Assembly: GCA_026261815.1 (NCBI GenBank) | Contig: JAMPIT010000379.1 | Coordinates: forward strand, 10,614,001-10,678,000 | Source of the DNA: Monarcha castaneiventris obscurior | Taxonomy: Eukaryota > Chordata > Aves > Passeriformes > Monarchidae | Direction of reading: 5' to 3' | Length of the DNA stretch: 64,000 nt | Shown: positions 1-23,754 of the stretch, in pieces | Numbering within the stretch: the first letter of the stretch is position 1 | How the letters are laid out: each line of letters begins with the position of its first letter | The notes under the pieces: model-generated | The model's database searches: none | The model's input: only the letters and a program-made list of their open reading frames with translations | What the model was told of the DNA's origin: nothing | Position numbers and translations under genes: made by a program

Positions 1-1907
1 AGCCTCAAACCAAGGGCAAGTACTAAACTTGCAAGAATGGATGTGTATCATCCTCTCCAACCAGAATCCTTCTGGCTGCCACACAAAGCCTTTCCCATTC
101 CCACCAGCTGACAACAGAGCCAACCTTCACCACACAACCACTCCAAGAAATACCCGGCTAGAAGAATGCAAGTGGTAGGCTTAGAAGCCTCTAAGCTCAG
201 CACGCCTCCCTAAGTGCTACATTAAAAAACACTGGTAATTAGTGTCTTTCATCTGACATCAGCATGTACAGACCTGAATCAGGCCATAGGAGAAGAATCA
301 GAATGAGAAATATGCTTTACATTCATCACTCTTCTGCAGGATAACTATACTGAGTACTCCACATTACATAAGAGGCAGACGTAACGGTTTGTGGATTTTT
401 ACTTGTCAGCTGAGCAAAATCTTGAGCATACTGTATTAATTTCCTATTTTGGAGGATTCCCCCAATTTTATCTCAAGAAAACATACTGAAATAATCTCAC
501 ATTATTATTCCATTTGCTGTATTTTAAAGCCATTAGTTCTAAGTTGTCTGTTACGTAAAGAAAAGCTGCTTATCCAGCTATGTATTAACAATTTTTTCTG
601 AGTCTAAAAGGCAAAGATGTTTAAGATGTTCCAAGTGTTCACTATGTGCAGTTTCCTACAAGGCCAAAATTCTACTTAAAAAACATATTTTTAATTAGTT
701 CATGATTTCTCATAATTACAGCTAGTGACTACCTCACACTTGGAAGTCCATATGCCTTTTATACAAAATACCAGCATTTATGATGTCACCCAACTATTCA
801 GAACACTTCCTCAGAGACAGAAAGATGACTGGCCAGCCAGACATGGGAGGAGGGGAGGGTGCTAACCACATTTGCCATCTTAAAACTTAATTCCTCTTTC
901 CTAAAAGGTGTTTCTTATAATCACTTGTACTTCAGAACATATAGTAATGATGCATGGAGGAAGCATTGCCTGGACCAGTTAGAAATACTTTTTTTAAAAT
1001 CACTCAGTACACAAGAAAACCTGCCAACTCAAGAAAGAGATTACACAGCATTTTTCACAGAAGCAGTTTCAAAATTAAATTAAATATACTGATTACTTCA
1101 ACACAGACCACGAACTTCTCTGGCATAGACAATACTAAATGCCTGAGTTTGTTTTAGACTGCTGCAGCATGTAACTGAGCAAGGCTATCAATTCTGGACA
1201 TTGGTAAAGGCAGATTTTAGAAATACACAAGAATATTTAAAATTGTATTTCCTGCCTCAACTCTGTTCTATCCTGAAAGGAAAATATGAACATTTTTTTC
1301 TAAAAAAACCTTTTACAGCTTTGGAACACCTATCAACTGCAATTTATCAAAATTTAAATTGTATCCCCTTGGTTAACTTTAAGACTTAATATATCCACCA
1401 CCACAACTCTAGACTGGAACTTGAAGACAGTATTTCAGGACAGCTTCTGAAAACTATTTGGTGGAGATACAGAACAGTCCAGAGTTTTCACAAAGCAGAG
1501 CCACAAGGACCAGATGGCTTTGCCATTACCACAACATGCTGAGGAAAGTAGATGAAAGCAGTATAACAAGACCAAACTAAAGACAATTAATAACAAGTTT
1601 TATTACAATTTAGTCTCCTTTTTCATTCAATTCTAAGGTTTCCCTAAGCTACATTAAAAAATGCACAGGGCAAAAAGTTTAGTTTATTGAATTAATGACT
1701 TAAGGAAGTCATTAACAGTTTGCAATTTCCAGCATCAACAGTTTCACATTAATGCTAAGTTTTTGACACTAATTAGTTTTGCTTTCAGTTAACTTCCCAC
1801 TCTTGGACTACAGCTTTGAGGAAAAATATCATTAAGGAATGTAAGCATGCTCATTTATGTAATCTCACCCATTTATAGACCAAGAATCTGTTATATGCAG
1901 GTCTTAC
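1..1907 (-). other. NSMAF: NSMAF intron 5, partial
   Basis: Begins with the GTAAGA donor of exon 5 and runs to the left edge. It is AT-rich with short chance frames only. I looked for the next NSMAF exon on the minus strand and did not find it. No mobile element was recognised. Confidence 0.8.
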
Positions 1908-12241
<10,334 letters not shown>

Positions 12242-12285
12242 GGAGCCGCCCGGCCGAGGTGCCGGTGTCGCCGCCACAGCAGGCC

Positions 12286-12305
12286 GGGCCGGGCCGGGCC
12301 GGGCC
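12286..12305 (+). repeat. (GGGCC)4 run with G-quadruplex pattern
   Basis: Four GGG runs spaced by CC on the plus strand, which is the template strand for NSMAF. The spacing fits a G-quadruplex-forming motif. The RNA would carry the complementary C-rich run in its 5' leader. Confidence 0.7.
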
Positions 12306-12530
12306 AGGCCGCGCCTCAGGGAGGCGGGGAGAGCGGGCCGGCCGCGGCCGCAGCCGGGCTCGGGAGCCCGGCCCGCCCCGTTTGAACCGCCGGAGAGGCG
12401 GGGGAGGTGGCCCAGGGAAAAGGCCAGGGAAATGGAGCCGGTCGGCTCCCAGGGTTCTGCGCCCTCGCCCGGGCTGCGGCGGCTCTGCGGCCCTTCGGGG
12501 CCCCCGCGGCGCGCACGGAGGGAAGCTCAC

Positions 12531-12669
12531 GCTGTATTACACTGCGAAACAGCTTAGTTACGTGGATTTAAATAAAAGCGTTTTAAATGTAGTGCCACTG
12601 CAGTGAGGTCATTGTGCCCGTAATGCGAGTGACAGAAGATGTCCGGGCACGAGGTGTGCTCAAAGCCTA
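12531..12669. other. Right flank of the CpG island
   Basis: Composition falls back to the AT-rich background. No gene or repeat recognised. Confidence 0.6.
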
Positions 12670-12959
12670 GAATCACAGAATATGCAGAGTTGGAAGGGAT
12701 CCATCAGGATCATCCAGTCCAGCTCCTGGCCCTGCCCAGGACATCCCTAGGAGTCACACCATGTGCCTGAGAGCATTGTTCAAACGCTTCTTGAACTCTG
12801 TCACACTTGGGGCTGTGACCACTTCCCTGGGGAGCCTGTTCCAGTGACCCAGCAGCCCCTAGGTGAAAAAATTTTTCCTTGTATCCAATCTAAACCTCCC
12901 CTGACTCAGCTTCATGCCGTTTCCTTAAGTCTTGTCATTGCCTAAAAAGACCTCTACGG
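12670..12959 (-). mobile_element. CR1 retrotransposon, 3' end fragment
   Basis: Begins at the AATCACAGAAT motif that marks the 3' terminus of CR1 read backwards, followed by the GAGTTGGAAGGGATCC, CCAGTCCAGCTCCTGGCCCT and GGGGAGCCTGTTCCAGTGACC blocks of the CR1 3' region. The element therefore points left. Like most CR1 copies it is cut at its 5' end (right side) and has no obvious target duplication. It lies just upstream of the NSMAF promoter. Confidence 0.93.
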
Positions 12960-13568
12960 AAAGAGGAGTTAAGTAAAATCCCTTAGTTCTTATAAACCCC
13001 TTTGATTCATAGAACTGCCACTGTATCTGAACAATTTATAATGTGTTTACAGACATGATCTCTTGTGCAGTAGAAAAAATGCTGCTTTTTGCATATTTAT
13101 AAGTTAGAAAAATGGATTCATGGAGGAGATATAATTTTTCACATAGGAATTACTAGAATTATAGGCTTCTAGGCCTCAAGAGATTGTCTGATGTACTCGC
13201 TGCATAGGCAGATTCAGGTGTATGTTGATCGGTGTTACTCAAATATTTTCAATTTGTGGACATAAATATGAGAAGTGTTGTATTTACTGAGGACAGGTTT
13301 ACTTTGGCTACTTGTCTTTCAGGGTCCTCTTAGGAGTACTTCACAGAATCTAAGGAGACAACAGATCACAGTTTAAAAACCACTTTTAACATCTTCATGA
13401 ACTCCTCTAATCAATTTGTAAAAGCACCTTTTTGAAGAAAACCTGCAACATTTGCACGTAGCTTGTACAAATTTCTAACAGCATCTATGGACATATATTT
13501 GTCCAATAGCCAACCTGAATTTTCTTCGCTGCATGCCTTGTCATATTTCGAGTGGAAATCATGCAGCC
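12960..13568. other. Intergenic spacer
   Basis: AT-rich unique sequence between two CR1 fragments. No gene, RNA or repeat recognised. Confidence 0.6.
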
Positions 13569-14090
13569 ACAGAATCATCGAAAGGCTTGGGTTGGAAGAG
13601 ACCTTAAAAATCTAGTTCCAACCCTCCTGCTGTGGGTAGGGCCACCTTCCACTAGACCAGATGGCTCAAGTCCCCATCCAGTCTGGCCTTGAACACTTCC
13701 AGGGATGGGGTACCCACCACTTCTCTGGGCAACCTGTTCCAGTGCCTCACTACCCTCACAATAAAGAATTTAATCCTAACATCTAAACTAAAATTTCTCT
13801 CTTCTGGTTTGATGCCTTGTCCTTGTCACTATGTGCTCTTGTAAATCCTATGTGCTCTATGTGTCTCTCTCCATCTTTCTTGTAGGCTTCAGGTACTGGA
13901 AGGACCCAATTAGGTCACCCTGAGGCTTTCTCTTTTCCAGGCTGGAGAATCCCAATTCTCTCAGCTTTTCCTCATAGGAGAGGGGCTCCATCCCTCTAAT
14001 AATCTTGGTGGCCTCCTCTGGACTTGCTCCAGCAGGTAGATATCCTTCCTGTGTTGAGGACCCCAGAGCTGGATGCAGCACTTGAAGGTG
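13569..14090 (-). mobile_element. CR1 retrotransposon, 3' fragment of about 520 bp
   Basis: Starts with ACAGAATCATCGAAAGG and contains the CR1 blocks for the 3' UTR and the end of ORF2 in reverse: GGCCTTGAACACTTCCAGGG, GGGCAACCTGTTCCAGTGCC, CCAGGCTGGAGAATCCCAAT and GAGCTGGATGCAGCACTTGA. The minus-strand frame at 13857-14111 is the remnant ORF2 end with stops elsewhere. It is from a different subfamily than the copy at 12670, judging by the AGATGGCTCAAGTCCCCATC block. Confidence 0.93.
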
Positions 14091-17000
14091 AAAAATATTT
14101 ATGTGCCTCATATATGTTTTAATAAATATTTGTGTGTAAATAGATATTTATTTATATAATTGTTTATATGTGCAGCTATGCATATCATCTTCTCATAGAC
14201 TAAACATTTTTTTTGCTTTTCTTATAGACTACACTCATAAATGATTTATTCTTACAGCTTTATTCTGCCTTCTTTCCAGTATGACTTTTGCCTTTATCTT
14301 AAGGTATAAGGCATTAACACCAACTAGAGTGCAGTAATTATACCCCATGTGTTACACATGAGAGGAACATTCATAAATACATCCCAGAAAGAACTTGCTT
14401 TTCTTATTGTGACAAAAAATTCTGCTCAAAACCTTTCCTAACATAATGCCACTCATTTTATGCTATCCATGTAAGTTCTTCTCAGGTATTGATGATTTCA
14501 TTCTACAAACTTTAGACATTTATCCTAGTTAAGAAACCAGTTTTGACATTTGATACTGTCTTCTAGCAACCAGGTTGGTGAGAACCAGATTCTTAATTTA
14601 TCTATATTCTGTTGCACCTTGGAGATCACTAATGGAAATACGGAATAGAACTGAAATGACAATAGATCCTTATGGGCTCTTATTGCATCCTCTCACCAAG
14701 TTTGATTTTTGTAAGCAGCATGCCAATTTCTTGGTGCTTTCATGAAAATTATGTTTCTTTTTCTTTTTGTTTTAATGAAACTGCCATGGGACGGTGTCTA
14801 AATTACAATAAACTCAAGATCTATGATACTTACTGTTTCTCTTTTTCTACTGAATCGGTGAAATTGATTATAAAAAAGGGCATTAGAGGAGTGTGAGAGT
14901 ATCTGTTCCTGACAATCGTGTGGTAATTTCTTAATAGTGAAATTTATTCTAGATTATTCCTTGACATCAAAATTAATCTGGATTCCTTTGGACCAGCTTT
15001 CCTTAGATAGATGCATTTTATCCTTTTCTTGTCTCTTTAAACCTATATAGTCTTTTAGCAACCAGAGATTATTTTTGCTATATATTAAGTAAATTTCTTT
15101 AGGCTCTATTAACTTGATTACATGAAATTTACATAGTTTTTAATTCACTCCTTCTTTAAACTCTATGGTAAGATAAATTCAACTAAGTATCTGGGCACTT
15201 CTTATGTATTTCCAGAACATTTTCTTGTTGCATTTTATACTTCTTTTTACCTGTCACTCATTTTGTACTGTAGGATTTGTAATTTTATTCTTTTATTCAT
15301 ATTCTTTTATGTTACTCTTCAGTTATGTCCCCTTATTGTGACTTCTTTCTTCAAATCCTTGAAGAGTTTTTAATGTGATGTTAACACAGTCTACTTCAGC
15401 TTCCTTTCCTTCTTTTTGTTCACATCAAGATAGCTTGCTATTGTATGTTTAATTAAAAATGAGTGTATTGTTCTCTGTAGAAAATCTAGGTTAGCTTTAA
15501 ATGACTGAGCTCAGGCCTAGACTGTACAGAAAGGAGGTTAATTAACTCATATAGAATGGCATGCTGTTATGATGAGCCTGCTTTTAGTACCTAGACTAGC
15601 TTGATTAAAGCTAGCTTAACTATTTCTACATAACAATGCAATCCAGAGTTGGCAGTGCTGACATGCTTTTTCTTCCTCTTTCTCTCAGAGTAGGGAAGCC
15701 TATTTTGGTCAATTGTGTCATGATCACTTTCACTCACTTTACTTTCTGCCTTTAAAATCAAAATGAGCTCCTCTGTACTTGTCATGCAGTTCCACTTGGT
15801 AATGCCTCTTGTAACTTCCTCTGTACTGTGAAGCAAAACTTCATCCCTAAAATACTGCAGGAATTTGATGGATATTTTGTGTCCTGCCATATTGTTCTTC
15901 TAACTGGTATTCAAGTGATTGAAATCCGTTGTTATCTCATCTGCAATCTTCTTGAATACCTTCATTAGTTGCTCAGAATACATCAGAAAAATCACCAACT
16001 TCCTCCTTTTGAATACAGCTGTAGTCTGCTGTGAAAAATAGACCCCAATTATAACATAATTTTGCTTCCTCCTTTTAATAGTATCTTTTGTCTCTTCCTG
16101 GTTTCAATGCACATTGAATCATCATCCCCTGATTTACTGTGCCCATTTTCCCTAGCATTCTTATATACAGCTACCACTCGTGTGCCACCCTATCTCTGGG
16201 AGGCTACTAAACCTGTATTTTTTCCATAGGTTCACTGGATCCCTGGCATTTGACTTCAAATATTCCAAGTTGTTTTTCTTTTTTTTTTTTCTTTTTTGTT
16301 TCTGGCAGATATTCCCAATGGTATTTAACCACTAAAGCTTTGCCTTTCAGGTATCTAAAAAGCTTCATTAAATACAATGCTCAAGTGTTTCTTGTCAATC
16401 CATTCTATTCTATTGGGCATTTTTAAACATGTTCAGAGTGGGCTTAACCTCAACTATTGAAGTCAGTGGTGAAGTTCTTGTTGGGAGTATAAAAGACTCC
16501 AGAGTGTAGTTCAAGGATTCATCCAATAATGTATTTATTCTGAAAGATATGTCAATAGCCAATCTATGGCACATTAACCAAAGGCAAAACTAGTAAAGAG
16601 TACTTTAGCTTATTGTTAGTAGAACAAGGCAGAAAACAGAAAAACATTTTTTTCATGGGGAAAAAACAACATTGTTACCTCTCATTACAATGACGTTTAA
16701 ACTAGTTAAGTTTGCATTTTTGTAAAGAAAGCATTTTTTGAAAGACATGAATGAATAGATTTGCTTTCAGGAAAAGTTTAGGACAGACTAACTTCTGCAA
16801 GGCAAACACTGGCCCGAGTCTTCTGTGATACATGCTATCTTTTCACTGTGTGTGTACTCAGAGCTAAGAATAATATAAATCCACCACAGTAACTGTAACA
16901 GAATCAACAACAATTAGTTGTGCCATGGCTTACCTGTTGCCCCGATCTGAGTGATGACCTAGAGTTCCATGCAAAAACTCCACTGGTTTAAAAACAGTCA

Positions 17001-19179
17001 TGTAAAGTTTACCCTCATGATAGAATTGCCAGCTCCATTCTGAACACATTTAAACTAGTTTGTAGTCATCTTTCTGGCACCAAATTCTGCTAAGCTTTTT
17101 TGAGCTAGTTGTAAGTCAATTTATATGTGGACACAGCATGTGTTTGATTTAAAATCAATTTTAATTAAACCAATTTTTATCAATAAACAAATGCTTAATA
17201 TACCATTTTCCCTAGAGAAAAAGATAAACCCAAATTGTCAACATTTAAAGGTGTTCTATAAGTCAAATTGTAAAGGCAAGGATAAGAGAAACTTGTACAA
17301 TTATTTTACATGTCAATTTGAATTGAAGATTCTATGTGAAATTAATGTTTCCAGAGAAATCCCTCTGAACCACACCCATTCTGAAATGCAGTACTTGATT
17401 ATAAATTGTTTTGGTTTTTGTACTCCGTGAAGGATTACATCTCCTTTAGGTCTCTATACTCCATCGCTCTTTTTCGTAGGTTAATTTCTGTAGAATTTGA
17501 GTGCTGTGTTTTTCAGCCACTGGTTTGGTACACACTGCATATACAGATCCCTGCACTTTGTTTTGGAAGTATGCTGAAGAGAACTTATGAAATAGGGCAG
17601 AGTGCATGGTAATCCAGAAATAATCTGGTACACTTTTATGTATCTGCACTGCTGGGAAATAAAATAATACTAATTTAGTCTCTTCAAAGGCATGCAAATT
17701 TTAAAGGTCAGAGACAAATTTGTAACAGAAAATAATATATTTACTTTATTAAAACAGATTTAGAACACATGCGAACTATATGGAAAAAAACAGACGACTG
17801 TGTTCATCAAGTAAGATACTCCCACACCCCTTGAGTGTTCCAGCTACTTCATGGAGCTGATGACTTGGCTCCCCTCCAACACCCATACATACTTCATGTC
17901 ATTAGATGCATGAGTCACTCTGCTCTGCTGTAGAGCTGCTAAATGTGGTGCTACAAATGTTGATTTGAAAAATGGATGAGCCCTTGAGTCATTTTTCAGC
18001 ATAGCTGGTGTTTTAAGGAAAGGCCTTTTAGTAAGCTTGTTACATATAGTCCACAGGACAACGGAGCTGTATTTTGTATCATAGTAATGAAAATAAACAT
18101 GGATAGTGGTGGTGAGAGAAAACCTGAAAAGTCTCAAGGAAGGAGGGAGAATCTATTAAGGACAGATACTCTATGCAAAAGTAGTATATAATAAACCTTA
18201 CAGACTAAATACCAGTTTCCATTTTGTCCACCACCATAACATATCACTTAAATGTAAATTTTAAAAGTAACATGTAGTGCCATTGGGTTTTCTCTGTTTT
18301 TGTATGGGCACAGTTAATTTGTTGGCAGAGTATTACTTAGCTAATGAATACACTGTTTTATTCCTTTGCTCATAAGCACGTGCATGTGACTAGATGTCTA
18401 AGAGTATATGTGTATAAAACACAAAGGGAAGTTTAAATCCCACTCTGTAGATGGTAGAATCACTAGTCTCCCTTTTTTTGGCCAATAGGTTCAGTGTTCT
18501 GGCAGAGGGTGTTTTCCTTGGGTGTAGGGGAGGGAAAATAAAGCAGGAGAATTGAGATGCAGAACTAAACTGTTTAATTTGCTTAAGTAGTTGGCCTTTA
18601 AAACTCTTGAAATGTTTCAGCGAATAACATTTTAAATGCCTATACTTTTTGCGTAGGTAACAGTGCCAGGTATGTTAGGCCATTTGTTTAGTAAGGACTT
18701 TAGCTCTGTGTCCAACAGCATTCTTGCTGCAAAGAGCTGTGACAGAGTAATATTCATGCTTCTATTTTATATCAGTAAATCAAATCCATAATTTAGATTA
18801 ATTTTCAGGCATGCATACAAACATATTATTTCTTTGACATATATTCTTGTCTATTGGTTGACTTTATCGTGCTTTCCCTAAACCAGAAAAGATAAAGAGC
18901 AAACCTGTGTTATCATAAGTCTGAAAGCTAAGACAGTGTGAGCAACTGGGGAGATACAAAATCAGTGCAGGTAAGACCTGCATAAACAAATTAAACTGTT
19001 TTTCATATATTGAAGAACATACAACAAATGTATAAAGGCCTTTCCTTCTTTCCATCTAGAAAATTTGGCATGCTTTGTATGATGTATAATAGACAAGTCC
19101 TATGACTATATTTCTGAATGTAAGACTAGAATTTTATAAAGTACAAAATGCTTTCTTCTCTGCCAGCAGTCAATAGAGT

Positions 19180-19206
19180 TATATATATATATACATATAT
19201 ATATAT
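19180..19206. repeat. (TA)n microsatellite
   Basis: Alternating T and A with a single ATACATAT interruption. Confidence 0.9.
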
Positions 19207-22200
19207 TTTTTATAGCACCTGGAGAAGTGACAAATAAATACAACTTTTCTATTCAGAGCAGTTGTTTAGGACAGAATTTCTTCAGGAAATAATTGCACTT
19301 GAAGCACTAAGGATGGATTCTTCTCATCTAAATTTAGCCAAATATGCAAGTTAAGCCTTTAGTCTAAGATAGTCTTCCATGCTTCTACTGTGCATCATGG
19401 AGAGAGGTGGGTGATTCACCGTCCTTGCCTTGGACATGACACCTAAGGAGAATGGATTGCTTCCTATAGGATCTCTGTTCACTCTGGAGAGAGTCCAGAT
19501 GACTGTCTTAAATTTGGCATTCAATTTAAAGGTAACTATAGCTGAGTAAAATGAGCCATGTGCTGCAGGAGGTTCTTTTCAAAGAAAAGTCATGGATTAT
19601 GTTACATTATTTGTTAACAGCAACCCTGAATTTGCCTTAAAGATTAAACTTACCCACTGCCATATTCACACACATTCAAGAGTAACTTGTAGCACATTTT
19701 AAGCATTTCAAAATCTGTTACCATGTTGATCTCATCGTGATCAGACATGCCTGGAGAGGCTGGACACCAGGCAGCATTGTGGAGGGAAAGTTCCCTGGAC
19801 ATGAAGCACACTGCTCTCATAGCTGTTTTATAAGTTGTGCTTTTAATTGTGGTGGAAACATATCTGCTATCAGCTGACTGGTTCGAAGGAGAGAGAAAAA
19901 GCAGTCTTTTGCATTTTAAGAGAAGCAGAGGTGAAATTCTGGGGTTTTGTGTGTTCTGAAAAATTTCCAAAACCAAGCTAGAGCTTCTGCTCAGTACTTA
20001 TAAGCATATGGTAATTTTTACAGGATCACATTTAGAATTCCCACTTGGTGTGATATGAAAGAGAAAAATTCAGTATTTGATATTGCTGCCTCATTATAAT
20101 AGCTTGACTTCAATAGCCTTCTGTTCAAAGAATTGGAGCAGAATAGAGTGTGAGAAACTACTTAGGACTACATCACTCAGCAATATGCAGAAAATAAATT
20201 AAACAGCTCCTCATGCTATATACTTTCTGATACTTATATTTTTTTGAAATTCCTAAAGTGAAAGACCATTAATGGAAGAAGAAGTTCAACTTCAAGTTAC
20301 CAGATCACTTATTTTAAAAGGATATTGGAAAGACAGTGAAGCAGTATTTGGCTTGTCACTCATGGATGGTAAAGATTAAAGACTTCACACACTGCAAAGA
20401 CATACTTCAAGTATCCAAGAATTTTTAGAAGTCTAGAGCAGAAGGCACTTACTCTTCTTCTGAGATTTTGAACCTGAAATCCATGTTTCAAAGGAAGCAT
20501 GTATGCTCATCATCTATAATGGCCAGGCATTAAAGGATATAATGTTCTGGTTGACAACTTAAGCAATGAGCTGTGGTGGTTTGGAAAGACAGGAACAGAA
20601 GAAAAAAAAGACAAGAGTATGGTTTTTCATTGCTATATGAATCAACGTATCTATGTCCAACAAGTGGCTGCATTCTTTTAGCCAGTTGTACCTGTGTGTT
20701 TGATGGTTTTGACTCTGGTTATTTTCCTTCATCTGACTTTATCTTTATGTAAGAAGAAAGTTAATTCTTTGGGAAAATGAGCATCTCTTGGTTGCATTTG
20801 TATAATATGTGGCAGGATATCGTGGTCCATGACATTAAATCAATTACAAGAGTAGAGCTACATTAGTCGCTGATGATGGCATCTGGATGATAAGAAAATC
20901 AAGGAAACCAGCAGGACTCCAAAAGTCTAAATTAAGTGATGAGAGCATAAGCAAATGCCATTAATAAAAGGAAATGTTGTGATGGACAGGGTAAGATTCT
21001 ACTAGTCAATTACTGACAGAATTTGATTGACATTCAAGTTTTCATCTACTCTGACCAGTGCTTCTCAATCAATCACTACAGCAGTACCAAAACCTTTCCA
21101 CAGTTTGAAAGCTTATCATTTAGGAGTGATGTTTAAAGGAATTTTTATTTTAAAAAAAGTTTTTCAATTTTTGCCAGCAGATGCATATATCTTTAAAACC
21201 AGTGCTGGTGTTTCTCTGGTCTGTGCTGCTCTCTGTGCTCTTGTCACGGTCATGTCTCCAGATATTGAACAACTTTTTTTGCCCCCACCTTTTTCTACAG
21301 ATATTTAGAAACTTCATTAAGAAATTGTTTTTAACTTATAAATTGTTATAATTTCATAGGAAAGTCAGAACCAAACCATGAGGAAGTACAATGAATAGAC
21401 AGGAAGTTATCACACATTTAAATATGCTGCAGTGACTAAATATATGAATACTCATTACACAGCTCTCCGTGCACTTGAGACCCTGCCACCAAACACATGA
21501 AACCACTTTAAAAGCTAGGGGATATGTGCAGAGCTTTCAATTCTTGCAGGCTTTTTCACAAAATTGATCTAACTGTAAACCACAGGCTCTTGTGAAATAG
21601 CAACACCACAAAGGTTTGTTCTTCCTTATAGTTCACCAGAAGCTGTAACCACAAGTGCCAACTGTCTACAGATGATACGGGAATTAATTTGTGAAGTAAG
21701 AGATGCAGCAAACTATCAAGAAAATACTTTTTCAAAATCACCTGTGGCGTTATTTTTGCTGTTGGGACTACCAGGTAACAAATATTATTTGTAGTGATAT
21801 TTCACTCTGCTCTCAACCACAGCAAGCCCTGACAGACCAGTAACCTTGAAGCTTGTTTATTGCACACCAAGGCATGACCTGGGACTTTTAAAACACTTCT
21901 ATTTACTGTCCTGTCTGTGGAAGCTCTCCCAACTTCTCCCTTCACTCTCTAGTGTGTTTAATAAAGTGTTTGATTTGCTTTTCTGCCAGTTCTCGGGCTT
22001 AAGTTTACCTGGTGGCTGATACACGTCTCTGTTTTCTGGTGGGAAATCAGTGTGACAGAGCCAGAAGAAAACAGACTCACTTCACCTCAGATTGATGCTT
22101 CTGAGATTGGTTCCATCCTAATAAATCAGAAATTTAATATGTATTCATATACTACATTAATGAGTGTTTGAAATTTATTTACATACATTTTAGACAGACA

Positions 22201-22973
22201 GAATCTGGAAAAATAATTTCCAGAAATATTTTCTTAGAAGTTTACATTACCTGTGCTTATTTATCCAAAGTTCCCTCATATAATAAGAGGGCATATTAAA
22301 ACCTAAACATTTTTCTTGGTGCATCCATTTCAATCCATTTAAGATTCTTGTTTCTGACAGAGATAGCTACTGCATTGCAGAAAACAAAATAAAGATTTAT
22401 ACACACAGTTTATGATGTCCTTCATTAAAGAACCCTTTGGATACCACCACGCAATAAAAATTGTTACGAGTTTTCACCTTGGAGAGATCTCCTATTGAGT
22501 TCTACACAGCAAAGATTTCAGCCAGAGGTGAGTGAAGTACTTCAAACCTCATAAACTGTGAAAACAGAGGAGACTGTGATGTATCAATGTGTGGAAGAAA
22601 TTTTGAAGCTAACTTTGGAACTCTTAGTTGAAAATTTCATTCTTGAAATGCCCTAGATGGAGATGATAAACTGCCTGTGAAGCTATTTCCCTGTGCTCAT
22701 ATCAAAAGGATAACATATCAGCTTTCTTTAGATTAAAAAAAAAAAAAAAGGAAAAAATAGGAGTGCTGTTTCATATTTTTGGTCACTTGATGGCACTAAA
22801 CTAACACTGTATACATATTAATCACCAATAGCATAAGAGTATTTCTGTGCCAGTGTATTTTTTTTTTTTTTAAGGCTTGGCCTGGTCAAAGTACTTTGTT
22901 TTGTTGAGGGTAGATTTCAGAAACAATGGAGATTAAAAATAAGCAAACATAAACCCAAGAAGCAGTAGTGAAA

Positions 22974-23011
22974 TCTGGCTGACTGTGTTCCGTCTGGCTG
23001 ACTCTGTTCCG
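22974..23011. repeat. 19-bp tandem duplication
   Basis: TCTGGCTGACTGTGTTCCG followed directly by the same unit with one change (GTG to CTC at the centre differs by one base). Local duplication, no associated feature. Confidence 0.88.
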
Positions 23012-23754
23012 TTCTGTCTTGTTAAAGTTCATGACATACTACAAATACCATGATGGAATGGAATATGTAGCATTTCTGAGGGAAACAAAAGTCTGTTTTC
23101 CAATGTAATACACCAAAGACCAAACCAAGCCTTCCAGTGTAAAATCTGAGAGAAGTATCTGCAAACTTTGGACAGTGGCATTTCCACCAAAGTCTGTGGC
23201 CATCAGGTGGCCACCTACATGAGGTAGAACATGTGGACATCCTGGACTTTTCCATATCTCAGTGTCTTTGGGGAAATTGCCAAGATTTCAAGGCTAAATG
23301 TTCGGTTTATTGTGTGAATTAGAAGTGAAGCAGGGAGAACTTTGCTTGGATGGTCTCAGTCATGTAATAGGAAGCCTCTGCTGTGATACATGTGTGAAGA
23401 AGGGATTGCAGGACTGCTGTGTCTCCCAAGAAAGGCATCTCCTCACAGGCTGTCCAGCAAAATGTCTGTATTGTATTTATTTCTAATGAAATCTGAGAAA
23501 TCCTCAGTTAAATGTATCTTTCAGGGGGACTTTTCAGGATCTAATAGAGTAGCAAGGGAGCATTTTTATTTAATTGTCAAAAGTTTTGATCTTTCAACAC
23601 ATTTTCCCCTTCTACAAAGGAAAGAAAACCACCATTTTTTAAAATTTTCACGGATTAGCAACCACAAATGCTTTTGTTGGATCAAAGAATATATTTTCTC
23701 CTGATAATGCTTTTCCCCTGGATGTTTTGACTTCTTTTTCAACAGGAAGTTACT

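Larger units (their letters stand above)
14091..23754. other. Intergenic region, no gene recognised
   Basis: 9.7 kb of AT-rich sequence. Open frames are short and resemble nothing known. Visible structure is limited to a TA-rich microsatellite (19180-19206), a 19-bp tandem duplication (22974-23011) and A or T homopolymers at about 22735-22750 and 22857-22872. Distal regulatory elements for TOX may lie here, but nothing marks them. Confidence 0.65.
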